DNA of 42,788 bases from Flavobacteriales bacterium UBA1958 (lineage in GTDB: Bacteria; Bacteroidota; Bacteroidia; Flavobacteriales_D; Sanyastnellaceae): assembly GCA_002336675.1 (NCBI GenBank), contig DDEI01000099.1:1362-44149 (forward strand), written 5' to 3'. Within the stretch, counting starts at the first letter, position 1, and each line of letters opens with the position of its first letter. Of the stretch, positions 17,131 through 26,025 are shown in pieces. A program made the position numbers and the translations under genes. The notes below the pieces were generated by a model, which saw nothing but the letters and a program-made list of their open reading frames with translations, had not been told where the DNA came from and searched no databases.

Positions 17131-17263
17131 ATGTAACTACTAGCAAATGATAATCGCTCTGAATAAAATGTCATTTTTATATTTATTTTATATTTCCATA
17201 TTCCGAGCACTACTGTACTAAAAAGGAATCGCACTTTATCACTAGTTAAACGTTCGCTATTAT

Positions 17264-17271
17264 TACTTTTG
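17264..17271 (+). promoter_or_regulatory. -7 promoter box of truB
   Basis: TACTTTTG matches TAnnTTTG, 28 bases before the truB ATG. The region from 17131 to 17299 separates divergent genes and shows no other feature. Confidence 0.45.
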
Positions 17272-17299
17272 AGACTTCTAAATTTATAGCATTAGAAAT

Positions 17300-18007
17300 A
17301 TGAATCCTTGGAATGGAGAATCTTTAGAATTTCTAGACGGGCAATTAATCCTAATAGACAAACCTTATGGATGGACATCATTTGATGTAGTTAAAAAAAT
17401 CCGATATAATATTTGTCAAAAACTTCAAATCAAGAAGATAAAAGTAGGTCATGCAGGAACTTTAGACCCATTAGCGACAGGTCTGCTCATTATAGCTACA
17501 GGAAGATTCACTAAAAAGGTAGATGAATTAATGGGGTTAGAAAAGGAATACAGCGGGACTATAAAACTAGGGTCTACTACACCTAGTTATGATTTGGAAA
17601 CTGAAGTGGATCAGGAATTCAGAATAGACGATTTAACACCAGACAAAATTTTGTTGGCCGCAAAAACTCTAACCGGTGAATTGGACCAGATCCCTCCTAT
17701 TTTTAGCGCCAAGAAAGTGGACGGAAAAAGAGCTTACAAGATGGCTAGAACTGGGAAAGAGGTCGAATTAAAGGCGAGGAAAGTTCAAGTAAAAACGTTT
17801 GACACTAAAAGCTCCAAAATTCCAGATATAGAGTTCAATATCACCTGTAGTAAAGGAACTTATATTCGTTCTTTAGCCAGAGACTTGGGGTTGGAACTTG
17901 ATAATGGCGGGCACCTTACCGTTTTAAGAAGGGAGTCTATCGGTCATTTTACTGTGTGTTCTGCTCTCACTCCTGATTCGTTCATAGACACGTTGAGTGC
18001 TCTATAG
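17300..18007 (+). CDS. truB: tRNA pseudouridine(55) synthase
   Basis: Makes pseudouridine 55 in the T loop of tRNAs. The 235-aa length fits the short TruB form without a C-terminal PUA domain. The catalytic aspartate is D56 in HAGTLDPLATGLL. Other signatures are the N-terminal DKPYGWTSFDVV, the middle QIPPIFSAKKVDGKRAYKMAR and the C-terminal CSKGTYIRSLARDLG. It lies upstream of queA on the same strand with 83 bases between them, including a separate -7 box, so queA need not depend on the truB promoter. Both act on tRNA. Confidence 0.95.
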   Translation: MNPWNGESLEFLDGQLILIDKPYGWTSFDVVKKIRYNICQKLQIKKIKVGHAGTLDPLATGLLIIATGRFTKKVDELMGLEKEYSGTIKLGSTTPSYDLETEVDQEFRIDDLTPDKILLAAKTLTGELDQIPPIFSAKKVDGKRAYKMARTGKEVELKARKVQVKTFDTKSSKIPDIEFNITCSKGTYIRSLARDLGLELDNGGHLTVLRRESIGHFTVCSALTPDSFIDTLSAL

Positions 18008-18042
18008 AGGATATATAATTAGGCTATCCACCTTATTTTTTC

Positions 18043-18050
18043 TACTTTTG
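18043..18050 (+). promoter_or_regulatory. -7 promoter box of queA
   Basis: TACTTTTG matches TAnnTTTG, followed by GCAGCCC, 40 bases before the queA ATG. No strong -33 element is visible. Confidence 0.45.
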
Positions 18051-18090
18051 CAGCCCTTAAAAATTTTCACAAAAAAGTTCTTTATCAAGC

Positions 18091-19140
18091 ATGAAATTAT
18101 CTCAGTTTAAATTAGAAGTTCCAGAAAAATTAATAGCTCAGTATCCAACGGAAAACCGTGACGAATCTAGGTTAATGGTTGTACACAAGGATTCTGGAAA
18201 AATAGAGCATAAGCACTTTCATCAGCTTATAGACTATTTCGAAGATGGAGACATGATGGTGCTAAATAACACAAAAGTATTCCCAGCTCGCATGTATGGA
18301 AACAAAGAAAAGACAGGAGCAGTGATAGAAGTTTTTCTATTAAGAGAACTAAATAGAGAAAGTTTATTATGGGACGTTTTAGTTGATCCAGCTAGAAAGA
18401 TTAGAATTGGAAATAAGCTTTATTTCGGAGAAAACGACGAGCTAGTAGCTGAGGTTATAGATAACACGACTTCTAGAGGTAGAACTTTAAGATTTCTTTT
18501 TGATGGAACACATGAAGAGTTTAAAGCTACTATAGCTTTATTAGGAGAAACACCTCTTCCTAAATACATAGACAGACCTGTAGAGCCCGAAGATGAAAAG
18601 AGATTTCAAACGATTTATGGTTCACAGGAAGGTGCTGTAGTAGCTCCTACTTCTGGATTACACTTCAGTAAGCAATTAATGAAGCGTTTAGAGATAAAAG
18701 GAATTGACTTCTCTGAACTTACCATGCACATAGGTCTCGGAACATCTAGAGCGGTAGAGGTAGAAGACCTTACTAAGCACAAAATGGATAGCGAACAATT
18801 AGAGATTCCTCTAATAACTGCTGAAAGAGTAAATGCTGTAATGGAAAAAAAGAAAAGAGTATGTGCTATAGGAGCCACTACTATGAGGTCTTTAGAAACT
18901 AGCGTGAGTACTTATAACCAGCTTAAACCTTATTCAGGGTGGTCTAATAAATTTATATTCCCTCCTTACGATTTCAAAATAGCTGATAGCCTAGTGACTA
19001 ACCTTCATACTGAACAAAGTCCGCTAATGATGCTTGCAGCAGCGTTTGCTGGTTATGACTTAACTATGGAAGCCTACCAAGAAGCGATAAAAGAAGAATA
19101 CAGATTCTTTGCTTATGGAGACGCTATGTTAGTAATTTAA
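18091..19140 (+). CDS. queA: S-adenosylmethionine:tRNA ribosyltransferase-isomerase
   Basis: Transfers and isomerises the ribosyl part of S-adenosylmethionine onto 7-aminomethyl-7-deazaguanine in tRNA to give epoxyqueuosine, late in queuosine synthesis. The 349-aa protein shows the family signatures: N-terminal PEKLIAQYPTENRDESRLMV, MMVLNNTKVFPARMYG, GAVIEVFLLRE, the central GETPLPKYIDRP, VAAPTSG-type segment AVVAPTSGLHFS, MHIGLGTSRAVEVE and the C-terminal NLHTEQSPLMMLAAAFAG. It ends just before a strong terminator. Other queuosine genes are absent from the window. Confidence 0.96.
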   Translation: MKLSQFKLEVPEKLIAQYPTENRDESRLMVVHKDSGKIEHKHFHQLIDYFEDGDMMVLNNTKVFPARMYGNKEKTGAVIEVFLLRELNRESLLWDVLVDPARKIRIGNKLYFGENDELVAEVIDNTTSRGRTLRFLFDGTHEEFKATIALLGETPLPKYIDRPVEPEDEKRFQTIYGSQEGAVVAPTSGLHFSKQLMKRLEIKGIDFSELTMHIGLGTSRAVEVEDLTKHKMDSEQLEIPLITAERVNAVMEKKKRVCAIGATTMRSLETSVSTYNQLKPYSGWSNKFIFPPYDFKIADSLVTNLHTEQSPLMMLAAAFAGYDLTMEAYQEAIKEEYRFFAYGDAMLVI

Positions 19141-19156
19141 ATAAAAAATGTTTTCA

Positions 19157-19189
19157 AAAAAAAGGCGACCCCTGGTGGTCGCCTTTTTT
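19157..19189. terminator. Intrinsic terminator after queA, bidirectional
   Basis: GGCGACC (19164-19170), loop CCTGGT, GGTCGCC (19177-19183), flanked by A-run on the left and T-run on the right. It lies between convergent queA and the thioredoxin-like gene and can serve both. Confidence 0.9.
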
Positions 19190-19211
19190 ATTACTCTATA
19201 TTTTCAGGTTA

Positions 19212-19829
19212 TTACTTTACTCTTTTGATACTACAACCTGAATTCCTCGTAGAATTAGGGTTAATTTTTTTTCCTCCAGCTAAGTTAGAAATCGCATTAC
19301 TCAACCAAGGCTGCTTTACTTCGGCGGAAGAATCCACATTATCATCTATAGCTCCTTTATAAACCAGCTGCATTTTATTATTGAACATATAAATATGAGG
19401 TGTCGTTCTAGCTCCGAAAGCGTCTGCTAAAGCAGACTTTTCATCTACAACATAGTAGCTGCTATATCCTTCTTGTTTCGCATGGGTTTTCATATTATCT
19501 AGGCTGTCATCGCCACCTCGTTTAGCTTCATTAGAGTTAACTAGTACCATGCCTATCCCTAGCTTCTGACACTGGTCATACAGCTCATTATATCTCCCTT
19601 CCCAACCTTCTCCTCTCCCTCCAACTACAAATGGACAAGTGTTACAAGAGAATACCACTAATAATCCATTTTCCTGCTGAATGTCATCTAAAGAAAGTGT
19701 TTCTCCTGATACGTCCATCATTTTATGATCAGCCATAGGCGCGTTTTCCCCAATTTCTAAAACTGGATTTATATCTATCGAAAATGCCGAAAAAGTCAAT
19801 AACGATAAGGCGAACAATACTATTTTCAT
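19212..19829 (-). CDS. Exported thioredoxin-fold (peroxiredoxin-like) protein
   Basis: The start is placed at the ATG ending at 19829, because this gives a clean signal peptide (MKIVLFALSLLTFSAFS) and 205 aa; an in-frame start at 19928 would add 33 residues with no signal. The mature protein carries a thioredoxin-fold CxxC (SCNTCPF) at about residues 61-66, then GRGEGWEGRYNEL, and the cis-proline segment ARTTPHIYMFN near 140. This pattern fits the PRX-like group of thioredoxin-family proteins. A periplasmic thiol-redox role is likely; the partner is unknown. The C-terminus ends with an extra cysteine in NSGCSIKRVK. Confidence 0.82.
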   Translation of the reverse strand: MKIVLFALSLLTFSAFSIDINPVLEIGENAPMADHKMMDVSGETLSLDDIQQENGLLVVFSCNTCPFVVGGRGEGWEGRYNELYDQCQKLGIGMVLVNSNEAKRGGDDSLDNMKTHAKQEGYSSYYVVDEKSALADAFGARTTPHIYMFNNKMQLVYKGAIDDNVDSSAEVKQPWLSNAISNLAGGKKINPNSTRNSGCSIKRVK

Positions 19830-19984
19830 ATTTAAATAAATTTGAAAGACTAACTTGTCTCTGTGATTTGCAAGGCAAATATGCGAACTCTTTAGAAAAT
19901 ACTGTCCCAAAACAATAAAACCATGCATAATAGCTCTGCCTGGAGCAAAAGGAATGGGCAGTTTTTCTCTAGATTCGCGGAACC

Positions 19985-20884
19985 ATGAAATTCGGGAAAC
20001 TAGAAGACCTTTCAGGAATAGAGTTTATCCTCCCTCCTGACCATCCGCAGACTTTAAGCAACCTAGCGTTGCAGCGACTAGAAAAGAAAAAAATATACAT
20101 GGGAGGAACTATGTGGAACATTCCGAAGTGGAAAGGGAAAATTTTTCCAGCCAAGACGAAAGCTGACCAAATGGGGGTAGAATACTGCAAACAATTCAAT
20201 ACCATTGAGCTAAACGCGACTCATTATAAAATTCATGGTCCCGATATAATTTCCAAATGGAAGAATTTCAGCAATGAAGAGTTTCTATTTTGCCCGAAGT
20301 TTCCCAACCTCATTACTCACTATAGACGATTTCTTAATTCAGAAGGATTAACGGATGAGTTTCTCTTCGCTATTTCTCACTTTGAAAAAAAACTAGGCCC
20401 TAGCTTTATTCAGCTGCGCCCAGATTATTCGCCTAAATATGCCGATCGATTAGTAGACTATTTAAAAACAATCCCTGAAGATTTTAGCCTAGCCATCGAA
20501 TTTAGGCATCCTGAGTGGTTTACTGGAAATAGTGAAGCTGAAAAAGTTTGGACTCTTCTGGAAGAAAGAAATATTTCAGCTATAATCTCGGCTACTGCAG
20601 GAAGAAGAGATGCGCTTCACATGAGAATAACCTCTGATACTCTAATCCTAAGATTTGGAGGGTATGACCTAGACCCATCAGATGAAATTAGACTTACTCA
20701 ATGGGCTGATCGAATCAAACACTGGATGCAAAACGGACTTAACCACGTTCACATTTGGATGCATCAATTTAATAGCATTACAACTCCAGAAACATGCATT
20801 TTATTTGGTGAAATGCTTGAAGAAAAAACAGGAATACCGGTAAAAGTGCCCTCTATGATTAAAGAGCAGAGAAGCTTGTTCTAA
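19985..20884 (+). CDS. DUF72 (YecE-like) family protein
   Basis: A 299-aa protein of the DUF72/YecE family, a TIM-barrel-like fold whose biochemical role remains poorly defined. The hallmark segments are YMGGTMWNIPKWKGKIFP near residue 38, FNTIELNATHYKI near 76, FLFCPKFPNLITHYRRF near 99, the FIQLRPDYSP strand and AIEFRHPEWF near 170. An N-terminal stretch of about 35 residues precedes the barrel. It is monocistronic and ends immediately before a bidirectional terminator shared with secA. Confidence 0.88.
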   Translation: MKFGKLEDLSGIEFILPPDHPQTLSNLALQRLEKKKIYMGGTMWNIPKWKGKIFPAKTKADQMGVEYCKQFNTIELNATHYKIHGPDIISKWKNFSNEEFLFCPKFPNLITHYRRFLNSEGLTDEFLFAISHFEKKLGPSFIQLRPDYSPKYADRLVDYLKTIPEDFSLAIEFRHPEWFTGNSEAEKVWTLLEERNISAIISATAGRRDALHMRITSDTLILRFGGYDLDPSDEIRLTQWADRIKHWMQNGLNHVHIWMHQFNSITTPETCILFGEMLEEKTGIPVKVPSMIKEQRSLF

Positions 20885-20896
20885 AAGAATATAGAA

Positions 20897-20930
20897 AAAA
20901 GCACCATTCAAAAAAATGAATGGTGCTTTT
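20897..20930. terminator. Intrinsic terminator between DUF72 gene and secA, bidirectional
   Basis: AAAAGCACCATTCA (20897-20910), loop of six A, TGAATGGTGCTTTT (20917-20930): a perfect 14-base stem with terminal A and T runs. It can end both convergent transcripts. Confidence 0.9.
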
Positions 20931-20952
20931 AAACTAAAAATATTCTTGCGCG

Positions 20953-23900
20953 TTAGCCTTGTTTTCCATGACAAGACTTAAACTTCTTACCAGACCCACA
21001 CGGACAAGGTTCATTTCGTCCCACTTTAGCCTCTACTCTAATCGGCTGAGCTTTTGGCCTAGCAGTAGCTGCATTTGGATTTCCTCCTGACCTAGCTGCT
21101 GTAGCCCTTTCAGAGGAATTCATAACGTTTGATTTTTGAGCTACCCCCTTGGATGATGCCATTTTTCTAGCTCTGTCTGCACCCTGAACTTGATTCTCAT
21201 TGATAGGTAAAGAACATTTCATTAAAAATGAAGAAACTTCTTCGTTTACCTCGCTGATCATCTTCTTAAACAACTCATAAGATTCGAACTTGTATATGAG
21301 TAATGGATCTTTCTGCTCATGAGATGCGAACTGAACATTCTGACGTAAGTCATCCATATTTCTTAAATGCTCCTTCCATTTATTATCTATTACCGAGAGA
21401 GTAACCCCTTTTTCTAAGTCTTCTACTAATGTCTTAGCTTTAGACTCATGGGCTTTTTCTATGTTGGCTACTATATTTAGCTGCTTTCTACCATCAGAGA
21501 AGGGTACTGCCATGTTCGTATAGCTATTGCTATCATCCTCAAAAACTCTAGCAATCACAGGGAATGCCTGGTCTGCCATAGACTGAGCTCTCTTTTCGTA
21601 ATTCGCATTCGCATTTACATATAACTGTCCCGTTAACTCCTCTGGTTTCTTAGAATCAAATTCATCTTGTGAAAACGGAGTGTCGATAGAAAGTCTAGCT
21701 AACGTAGCTAATTTAAAATTCTCAAAATCTTTAGTTGGAGAATACGCAGAAACGACTTCCTGAGCCATGTCGTAAAACATATTAGCTAAATCAAGCTTTA
21801 ATCTCTCACCATCTAATCCGTTTCTTCTTCTTTTATAGATTACCTCTCTCTGAGCATTCATTACATCATCATACTCAAGAAGACGCTTTCTTACTCCGAA
21901 GTTATTTTCTTCTACCTTCTTCTGCGCTCTTTCTATACTTTTAGTAATCATTCCATGCTGGATAACCTCGCCTTCTTTAAAGCCCATTCTATCCATCACC
22001 TTAGCTGTCCTGTCAGAGCCGAAAAGTCTCATCAAGTCATCCTCTAAAGACACGAAAAACTGGGAAGAACCCGGATCTCCCTGTCTACCAGCTCTACCCC
22101 TTAACTGTCTATCTACTCTTCTAGAGTCGTGTCTTTCAGTACCTACAATAGCTAAACCCCCTGCAGCTTTCACTTTAGCGCTTAACTTGATGTCTGTTCC
22201 CCTACCGGCCATATTCGTGGCTATTGTAATTTGTCCTTCATTTCCAGCCTCAGCCACTATCTCTGCCTCACGTTGATGCATTTTAGCATTCAGTACATTG
22301 TGCTTGATGTCTCTCATATCCAGCATCTTCCCCAGTAGCTCAGACACCTCCACGTTAGTCGTACCCACGAGCACTGGTCTTCCTTGTTCTTTTAGCTTTA
22401 CTATTTCGTCTATTACAGCGTTGTACTTTTCTCTTTTCGTTCTGAAAAGCAAATCATCCCTATCATCTCTAGTAATGGGTCTGTTTGTAGGAATTATAAC
22501 TACATCTAACTTGTATATATCCCATAACTCCCCCGCTTCAGTTTCTGCTGTCCCTGTCATACCAGAAAGTTTATGGTACATTCTAAAAAAGTTTTGAAGA
22601 GTAACCGTAGCGTATGTCTGTGTAACAGCCTCCACCTTTACATTTTCCTTAGATTCTATAGCTTGGTGCAATCCATCAGAGTAACGTCTACCTTCCATGA
22701 TACGTCCCGTTTGCTCATCTACAATTTTCACCTTATTGTCCATGACCACATACTCTATATCTTTTTCGAATAAGGTATATGCCTTTAACAGTTGGTTGAT
22801 TGTATGAACTCTCTGAGATTTTATACCGAAGTCATTCATCAGCTCCTGCTTCTTAGCTAACTTCTCCTCATCACTCCCCTTACTATTTTCTATATCTGCC
22901 ATATCAGACCCTACGTCAGGCATGATAAAGAAATTATCATCATCTAGATCTTTACCTATTATTTCTAATCCTTTAGGCTGAAGCTCTATAGCATTTGTTT
23001 TTTCATCTATCATAAATAATAGCTCTGCATCTACTAGGTGCATTTCACGGCTATTATCCTGCATGTAAAACCCTTCTGTTTTTAAAAGCTGAGCTCTTAC
23101 CCCCTCTTCACTTAAATACTTTATGAGCGCCTTATTCTTAGGCAATCCTCTGAATGCCCGTAATAATGACATCCCCCCTTCTTTGGCATCCTCCTTTGAA
23201 ACCTCACCTTCCGCTATCCCATTTAATTTGATTTTAGCATCAGCTAAAAATTGCAATGCCAATTGCTTCTGGGCATTTACTATAGACTGAATTTTAGGTT
23301 TAAGCTCATCAAATTCATGCTCATCTCCTTTAGGAGTAGGACCAGAAATAATCAAAGGAGTTCTGGCCTCATCCACCAGAACAGAATCTACCTCATCTAC
23401 GATAGCGTAATGGTGTTTTCTCTGAACTAAACTCTCTACCTCAGAAGCCATATTATCTCTGAGGTAATCAAAACCGAATTCATTATTCGTGCCATAAGTA
23501 ATGTCTGCCTTGTAAGCATTTCTTCTTTCTTCAGAATTAGGTCTATGCTTGTCTATACAGTCTACAGTCAACCCATGGAATTCAAAAATAGGCCCCATCC
23601 ACTCACTATCTCTTCGAGCTAGGTAATCATTCACCGTAACTAAGTGAACACCCCTACCTGCCAATGCATTTAAGAACATTGGAAGCGTGGCAACTAATGT
23701 CTTTCCCTCGCCAGTTTGCATCTCGGCTATCTTCCCCTGGTGCATAGCTACACCACCTATAAGCTGAACATCATAATGCACCATCTCCCATTTTATAACC
23801 GCGCCTGCAGCATTCCAAGCGGTTTTCCAATGAGCCTTATCTCCATGAATTTCTATCGCATCTCGCTCTGCAGCCAGATCTTTATCCATTTTTGAGGCAG

Positions 23901-24300
23901 TAACTCTTACCTCATCATTTATCATAAATCTTCTAGCAGTCTCTTTTATAGTAGCGAAAGCTTCAGGCAAAATCTCATTTAAAACCTCCTCTAACTTCTC
24001 GTCAGATGTTTCTGTGAGCTTATCTATTCGCTCAAAATAATCTTCCTTATCAGTGATAGATACGCCCTCTTTATCAGCCTTGGTTTTAATCTCCTTAATC
24101 TCATCTTCCTCTTCAGCTATATATTCCGCTATTCTTTGCTTTAACTCTTCCGCCTTCCCTCTTAGCTCATCATTAGTTAAGGCAGCATATGTAGCGAAGA
24201 ACTCATTCGTCTTGTCCACTAGAGGATTCATTAATTTGATATCCTTTTCCGCCTTATCTCCAACGAACCTCTTTATTAATTTATTTATTGAACCTATCAT
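20953..24300 (-). CDS. secA: Preprotein translocase ATPase SecA
   Basis: The motor that pushes secretory proteins through SecYEG at the inner membrane. The 1115-aa protein begins MIGSINKLIKRFVGD. Walker A is MQTGEGKT at 194-201 and Walker B/DEAD region is DEVDSVLVDEARTPL. The motor's second half shows TNMAGRGTDIKLS and RQLRGRAGRQGDPGSS. The C-terminal zinc tail VGRNEPCPCGSGKKFKSCHG is complete with CxC...CH. It is about 200 residues longer than E. coli SecA (901 aa), owing to insertions such as charged segments at about 62-100 and 330-450, a feature of this phylum as I recall. Monocistronic, ending at a shared terminator. Confidence 0.97.
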   Translation of the reverse strand: MIGSINKLIKRFVGDKAEKDIKLMNPLVDKTNEFFATYAALTNDELRGKAEELKQRIAEYIAEEEDEIKEIKTKADKEGVSITDKEDYFERIDKLTETSDEKLEEVLNEILPEAFATIKETARRFMINDEVRVTASKMDKDLAAERDAIEIHGDKAHWKTAWNAAGAVIKWEMVHYDVQLIGGVAMHQGKIAEMQTGEGKTLVATLPMFLNALAGRGVHLVTVNDYLARRDSEWMGPIFEFHGLTVDCIDKHRPNSEERRNAYKADITYGTNNEFGFDYLRDNMASEVESLVQRKHHYAIVDEVDSVLVDEARTPLIISGPTPKGDEHEFDELKPKIQSIVNAQKQLALQFLADAKIKLNGIAEGEVSKEDAKEGGMSLLRAFRGLPKNKALIKYLSEEGVRAQLLKTEGFYMQDNSREMHLVDAELLFMIDEKTNAIELQPKGLEIIGKDLDDDNFFIMPDVGSDMADIENSKGSDEEKLAKKQELMNDFGIKSQRVHTINQLLKAYTLFEKDIEYVVMDNKVKIVDEQTGRIMEGRRYSDGLHQAIESKENVKVEAVTQTYATVTLQNFFRMYHKLSGMTGTAETEAGELWDIYKLDVVIIPTNRPITRDDRDDLLFRTKREKYNAVIDEIVKLKEQGRPVLVGTTNVEVSELLGKMLDMRDIKHNVLNAKMHQREAEIVAEAGNEGQITIATNMAGRGTDIKLSAKVKAAGGLAIVGTERHDSRRVDRQLRGRAGRQGDPGSSQFFVSLEDDLMRLFGSDRTAKVMDRMGFKEGEVIQHGMITKSIERAQKKVEENNFGVRKRLLEYDDVMNAQREVIYKRRRNGLDGERLKLDLANMFYDMAQEVVSAYSPTKDFENFKLATLARLSIDTPFSQDEFDSKKPEELTGQLYVNANANYEKRAQSMADQAFPVIARVFEDDSNSYTNMAVPFSDGRKQLNIVANIEKAHESKAKTLVEDLEKGVTLSVIDNKWKEHLRNMDDLRQNVQFASHEQKDPLLIYKFESYELFKKMISEVNEEVSSFLMKCSLPINENQVQGADRARKMASSKGVAQKSNVMNSSERATAARSGGNPNAATARPKAQPIRVEAKVGRNEPCPCGSGKKFKSCHGKQG

Positions 24301-24898
24301 TGTGTATTTTTCTCAGTGTTATTTCGGGAAACTAAAGCCCAAATTTTCGCATTGCAAAAATAATTCAAAACCTCCTGCATACATTTTAATACTCATCTTC
24401 AATGGCATAAATCATTCCAACGAATCTGCGTATGACATATTGGCCGCGTCAGGTAGAGCAATAGCATCCAAACACGAACTCTGTAAGTTCTTTTTTTAAC
24501 ACGTTTTCCATACTCCCTTATAACCCATTTATTATCAAATATTTGCAAGCCTAAACGACTCGTAAAAAAGAAATGAACAGAACAAACAACAGTTGTTTAA
24601 ACCCCCTCCACCCTTAATAAAGGCAAACGTTTCACCAACTAATCAAAGATACAGAAGGATGTGGAATGACTGTGCAAAACTATGTCCAATTGTGAATTAT
24701 TTAGTTCGCTAAAAAAGAAATAAAAACTCAATATTTGTAAGGACTAGAATTAGCATAATTTCTACTTTAAAGAAATTCCTTTCTAAACATACCGATTGAC
24801 TTCTCTAACCGAGGAGTCAAGGTCAACAAATAAAAGATTAGAACCCCAAACTAAGAGCCGATTGGTAATGCCCCTTCGACTCGAAAACATTCAGTAAG
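24301..24898. other. Intergenic region between secA and nrdB
   Basis: About 600 bases between divergent genes with no convincing coding sequence. It contains an inverted repeat AAACAAC-A-GTTGTTT at 24584-24598 followed by a C-rich stretch, and the hairpin at 24796-24820 in the probable nrdB leader. No NrdR box (ACACwATATwTAGTGT-like) or known riboswitch was recognised. Confidence 0.6.
24796..24820 (+). promoter_or_regulatory. Hairpin in the nrdB upstream region
   Basis: TTGACTTCTC-TAACC-GAGGAGTCAA forms a 10-bp stem (one G-U pair) with a 5-base loop, about 80 bases before the nrdB ATG. No T-run follows, so it is not a terminator. It could be a leader structure or protein site. Confidence 0.4.
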
Positions 24899-25885
24899 AT
24901 GGCAGAAACAAATAGATTACCAGAACCAATTTTAGAGGACAATCCAAATAGATTTGTACTGTTCCCCATAATACATGACGATATTTGGGCTTTCTATAAA
25001 AAATCCGAAGCTAGCTTTTGGACTGCTGAAGAAATAGATTTAGAAGCAGACCAAGTAGATTGGGAAAAGAAATTAAACGATGATGAGCGTCATTTCATAA
25101 AACACGTTCTTGCTTTTTTCGCTGCTAGTGATGGTATCGTTAATGAAAACCTAGCAGAAAATTTCGTCGCTGAAGTTCAATATACTGAGGCTAAGTTCTT
25201 TTATGGTTTCCAGATAATGGTAGAAAACATTCATTCAGAGACTTATTCTTTATTAATAGACACCTACATCAAGGACACAGCCGAAAAGAATACCCTTTTT
25301 AATGCGATAGAAACATTAGATTGTGTAAAAAAGAAAGCGGATTGGGCATTGAGATGGATTGACAACGGTAACTTCGCTGAGAGGATAGTAGCTTTTGCTG
25401 CTGTAGAGGGAATCTTTTTCTCAGGTTCATTTTGTTCTATTTTCTGGTTAAAGAAAAGAGGCTTAATGCCAGGACTAACTTTCTCTAACGAATTAATCTC
25501 AAGAGACGAAGGTCTGCACTGTGATTTTGCTTGTTTACTTTATAATGATCATATTCAGAATAAACTAGACCCAGAAAACGTCAAAAAGATTATCGTAGAC
25601 GCAGTAGACATAGAAAAGGACTTCGTAACGGATGCACTTCCAGTAAGATTGATAGGCATGAACTCTGACCTTATGACTCAATATATCGAGTTTGTAGCAG
25701 ACAGACTATTAGTAGAGTTAGGATGTGAGAAAGTATATGATGCTACAAATCCTTTTGATTTCATGGAGATGATTTCTCTACAAGGAAAGACGAACTTCTT
25801 TGAGAAACGAGTAGGTGAATACGCTAAAGCTGGCGTAATGACTGGAAAGGAATCACAAACGTTCAGTCTAGACGAAGATTTTTAG
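24899..25885 (+). CDS. nrdB: Ribonucleoside-diphosphate reductase beta subunit
   Basis: The radical-generating small subunit of class I ribonucleotide reductase, 328 aa. Metal ligands are visible as D78, E109, H112, E170, E204 and H207 (AASDGIV; VENIHSETYS; AAVEGIFF; RDEGLHCD). The radical tyrosine is Y116, four residues after H112 as in E. coli R2, which supports the classical tyrosyl-radical type rather than the Mn/Fe form that has Phe here. The C-terminal tail ESQTFSLDEDF is the docking peptide for NrdA. It is followed by nrdA on the same strand after 140 bases that carry a nested hairpin. Confidence 0.96.
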   Translation: MAETNRLPEPILEDNPNRFVLFPIIHDDIWAFYKKSEASFWTAEEIDLEADQVDWEKKLNDDERHFIKHVLAFFAASDGIVNENLAENFVAEVQYTEAKFFYGFQIMVENIHSETYSLLIDTYIKDTAEKNTLFNAIETLDCVKKKADWALRWIDNGNFAERIVAFAAVEGIFFSGSFCSIFWLKKRGLMPGLTFSNELISRDEGLHCDFACLLYNDHIQNKLDPENVKKIIVDAVDIEKDFVTDALPVRLIGMNSDLMTQYIEFVADRLLVELGCEKVYDATNPFDFMEMISLQGKTNFFEKRVGEYAKAGVMTGKESQTFSLDEDF

Positions 25886-25939
25886 TCCGACCCGCTGAAC
25901 ACCACGCATACCAAAACAAATTTAAAAACCACAGTAACC

Positions 25940-25989
25940 GTGAATTAAATGTTTATTTCATGTGAGAGAATTATTCTCTCTAAATTCAC
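25940..25989 (+). promoter_or_regulatory. Nested hairpin between nrdB and nrdA
   Basis: GTGAATT (25940-25946) pairs with AATTCAC (25983-25989), enclosing a perfect inner palindrome GAGAGAAT-T-ATTCTCTC (25964-25980). It lies 36 bases before the nrdA ATG. Downstream, AGGAG at 26014-26018 with 7-base spacing is a strong Shine-Dalgarno, rare in this phylum. The structure may tune the subunit ratio or mark RNA processing. Confidence 0.5.
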
Positions 25990-26025
25990 CCATTACTAAC
26001 CTTATAACCACACAGGAGCAACACC

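Noticed and set aside
19830..19928. N-terminal extension of the thioredoxin-like protein
   Set aside because: The internal ATG at 19829 starts a clean signal peptide; the extension has none and would bury it.
24053..24499. A 148-codon plus-strand open frame antisense to the start of secA
   Set aside because: It lies almost wholly opposite secA, is Ser/Leu-rich in the way antisense frames of Lys/Glu-rich genes are, and has no recognisable domain.
25929..25942. NrdR-like box (CCACAGTAACCGTG) between nrdB and nrdA
   Set aside because: It lacks the AT-rich core and spacing of NrdR boxes and is an imperfect dyad.
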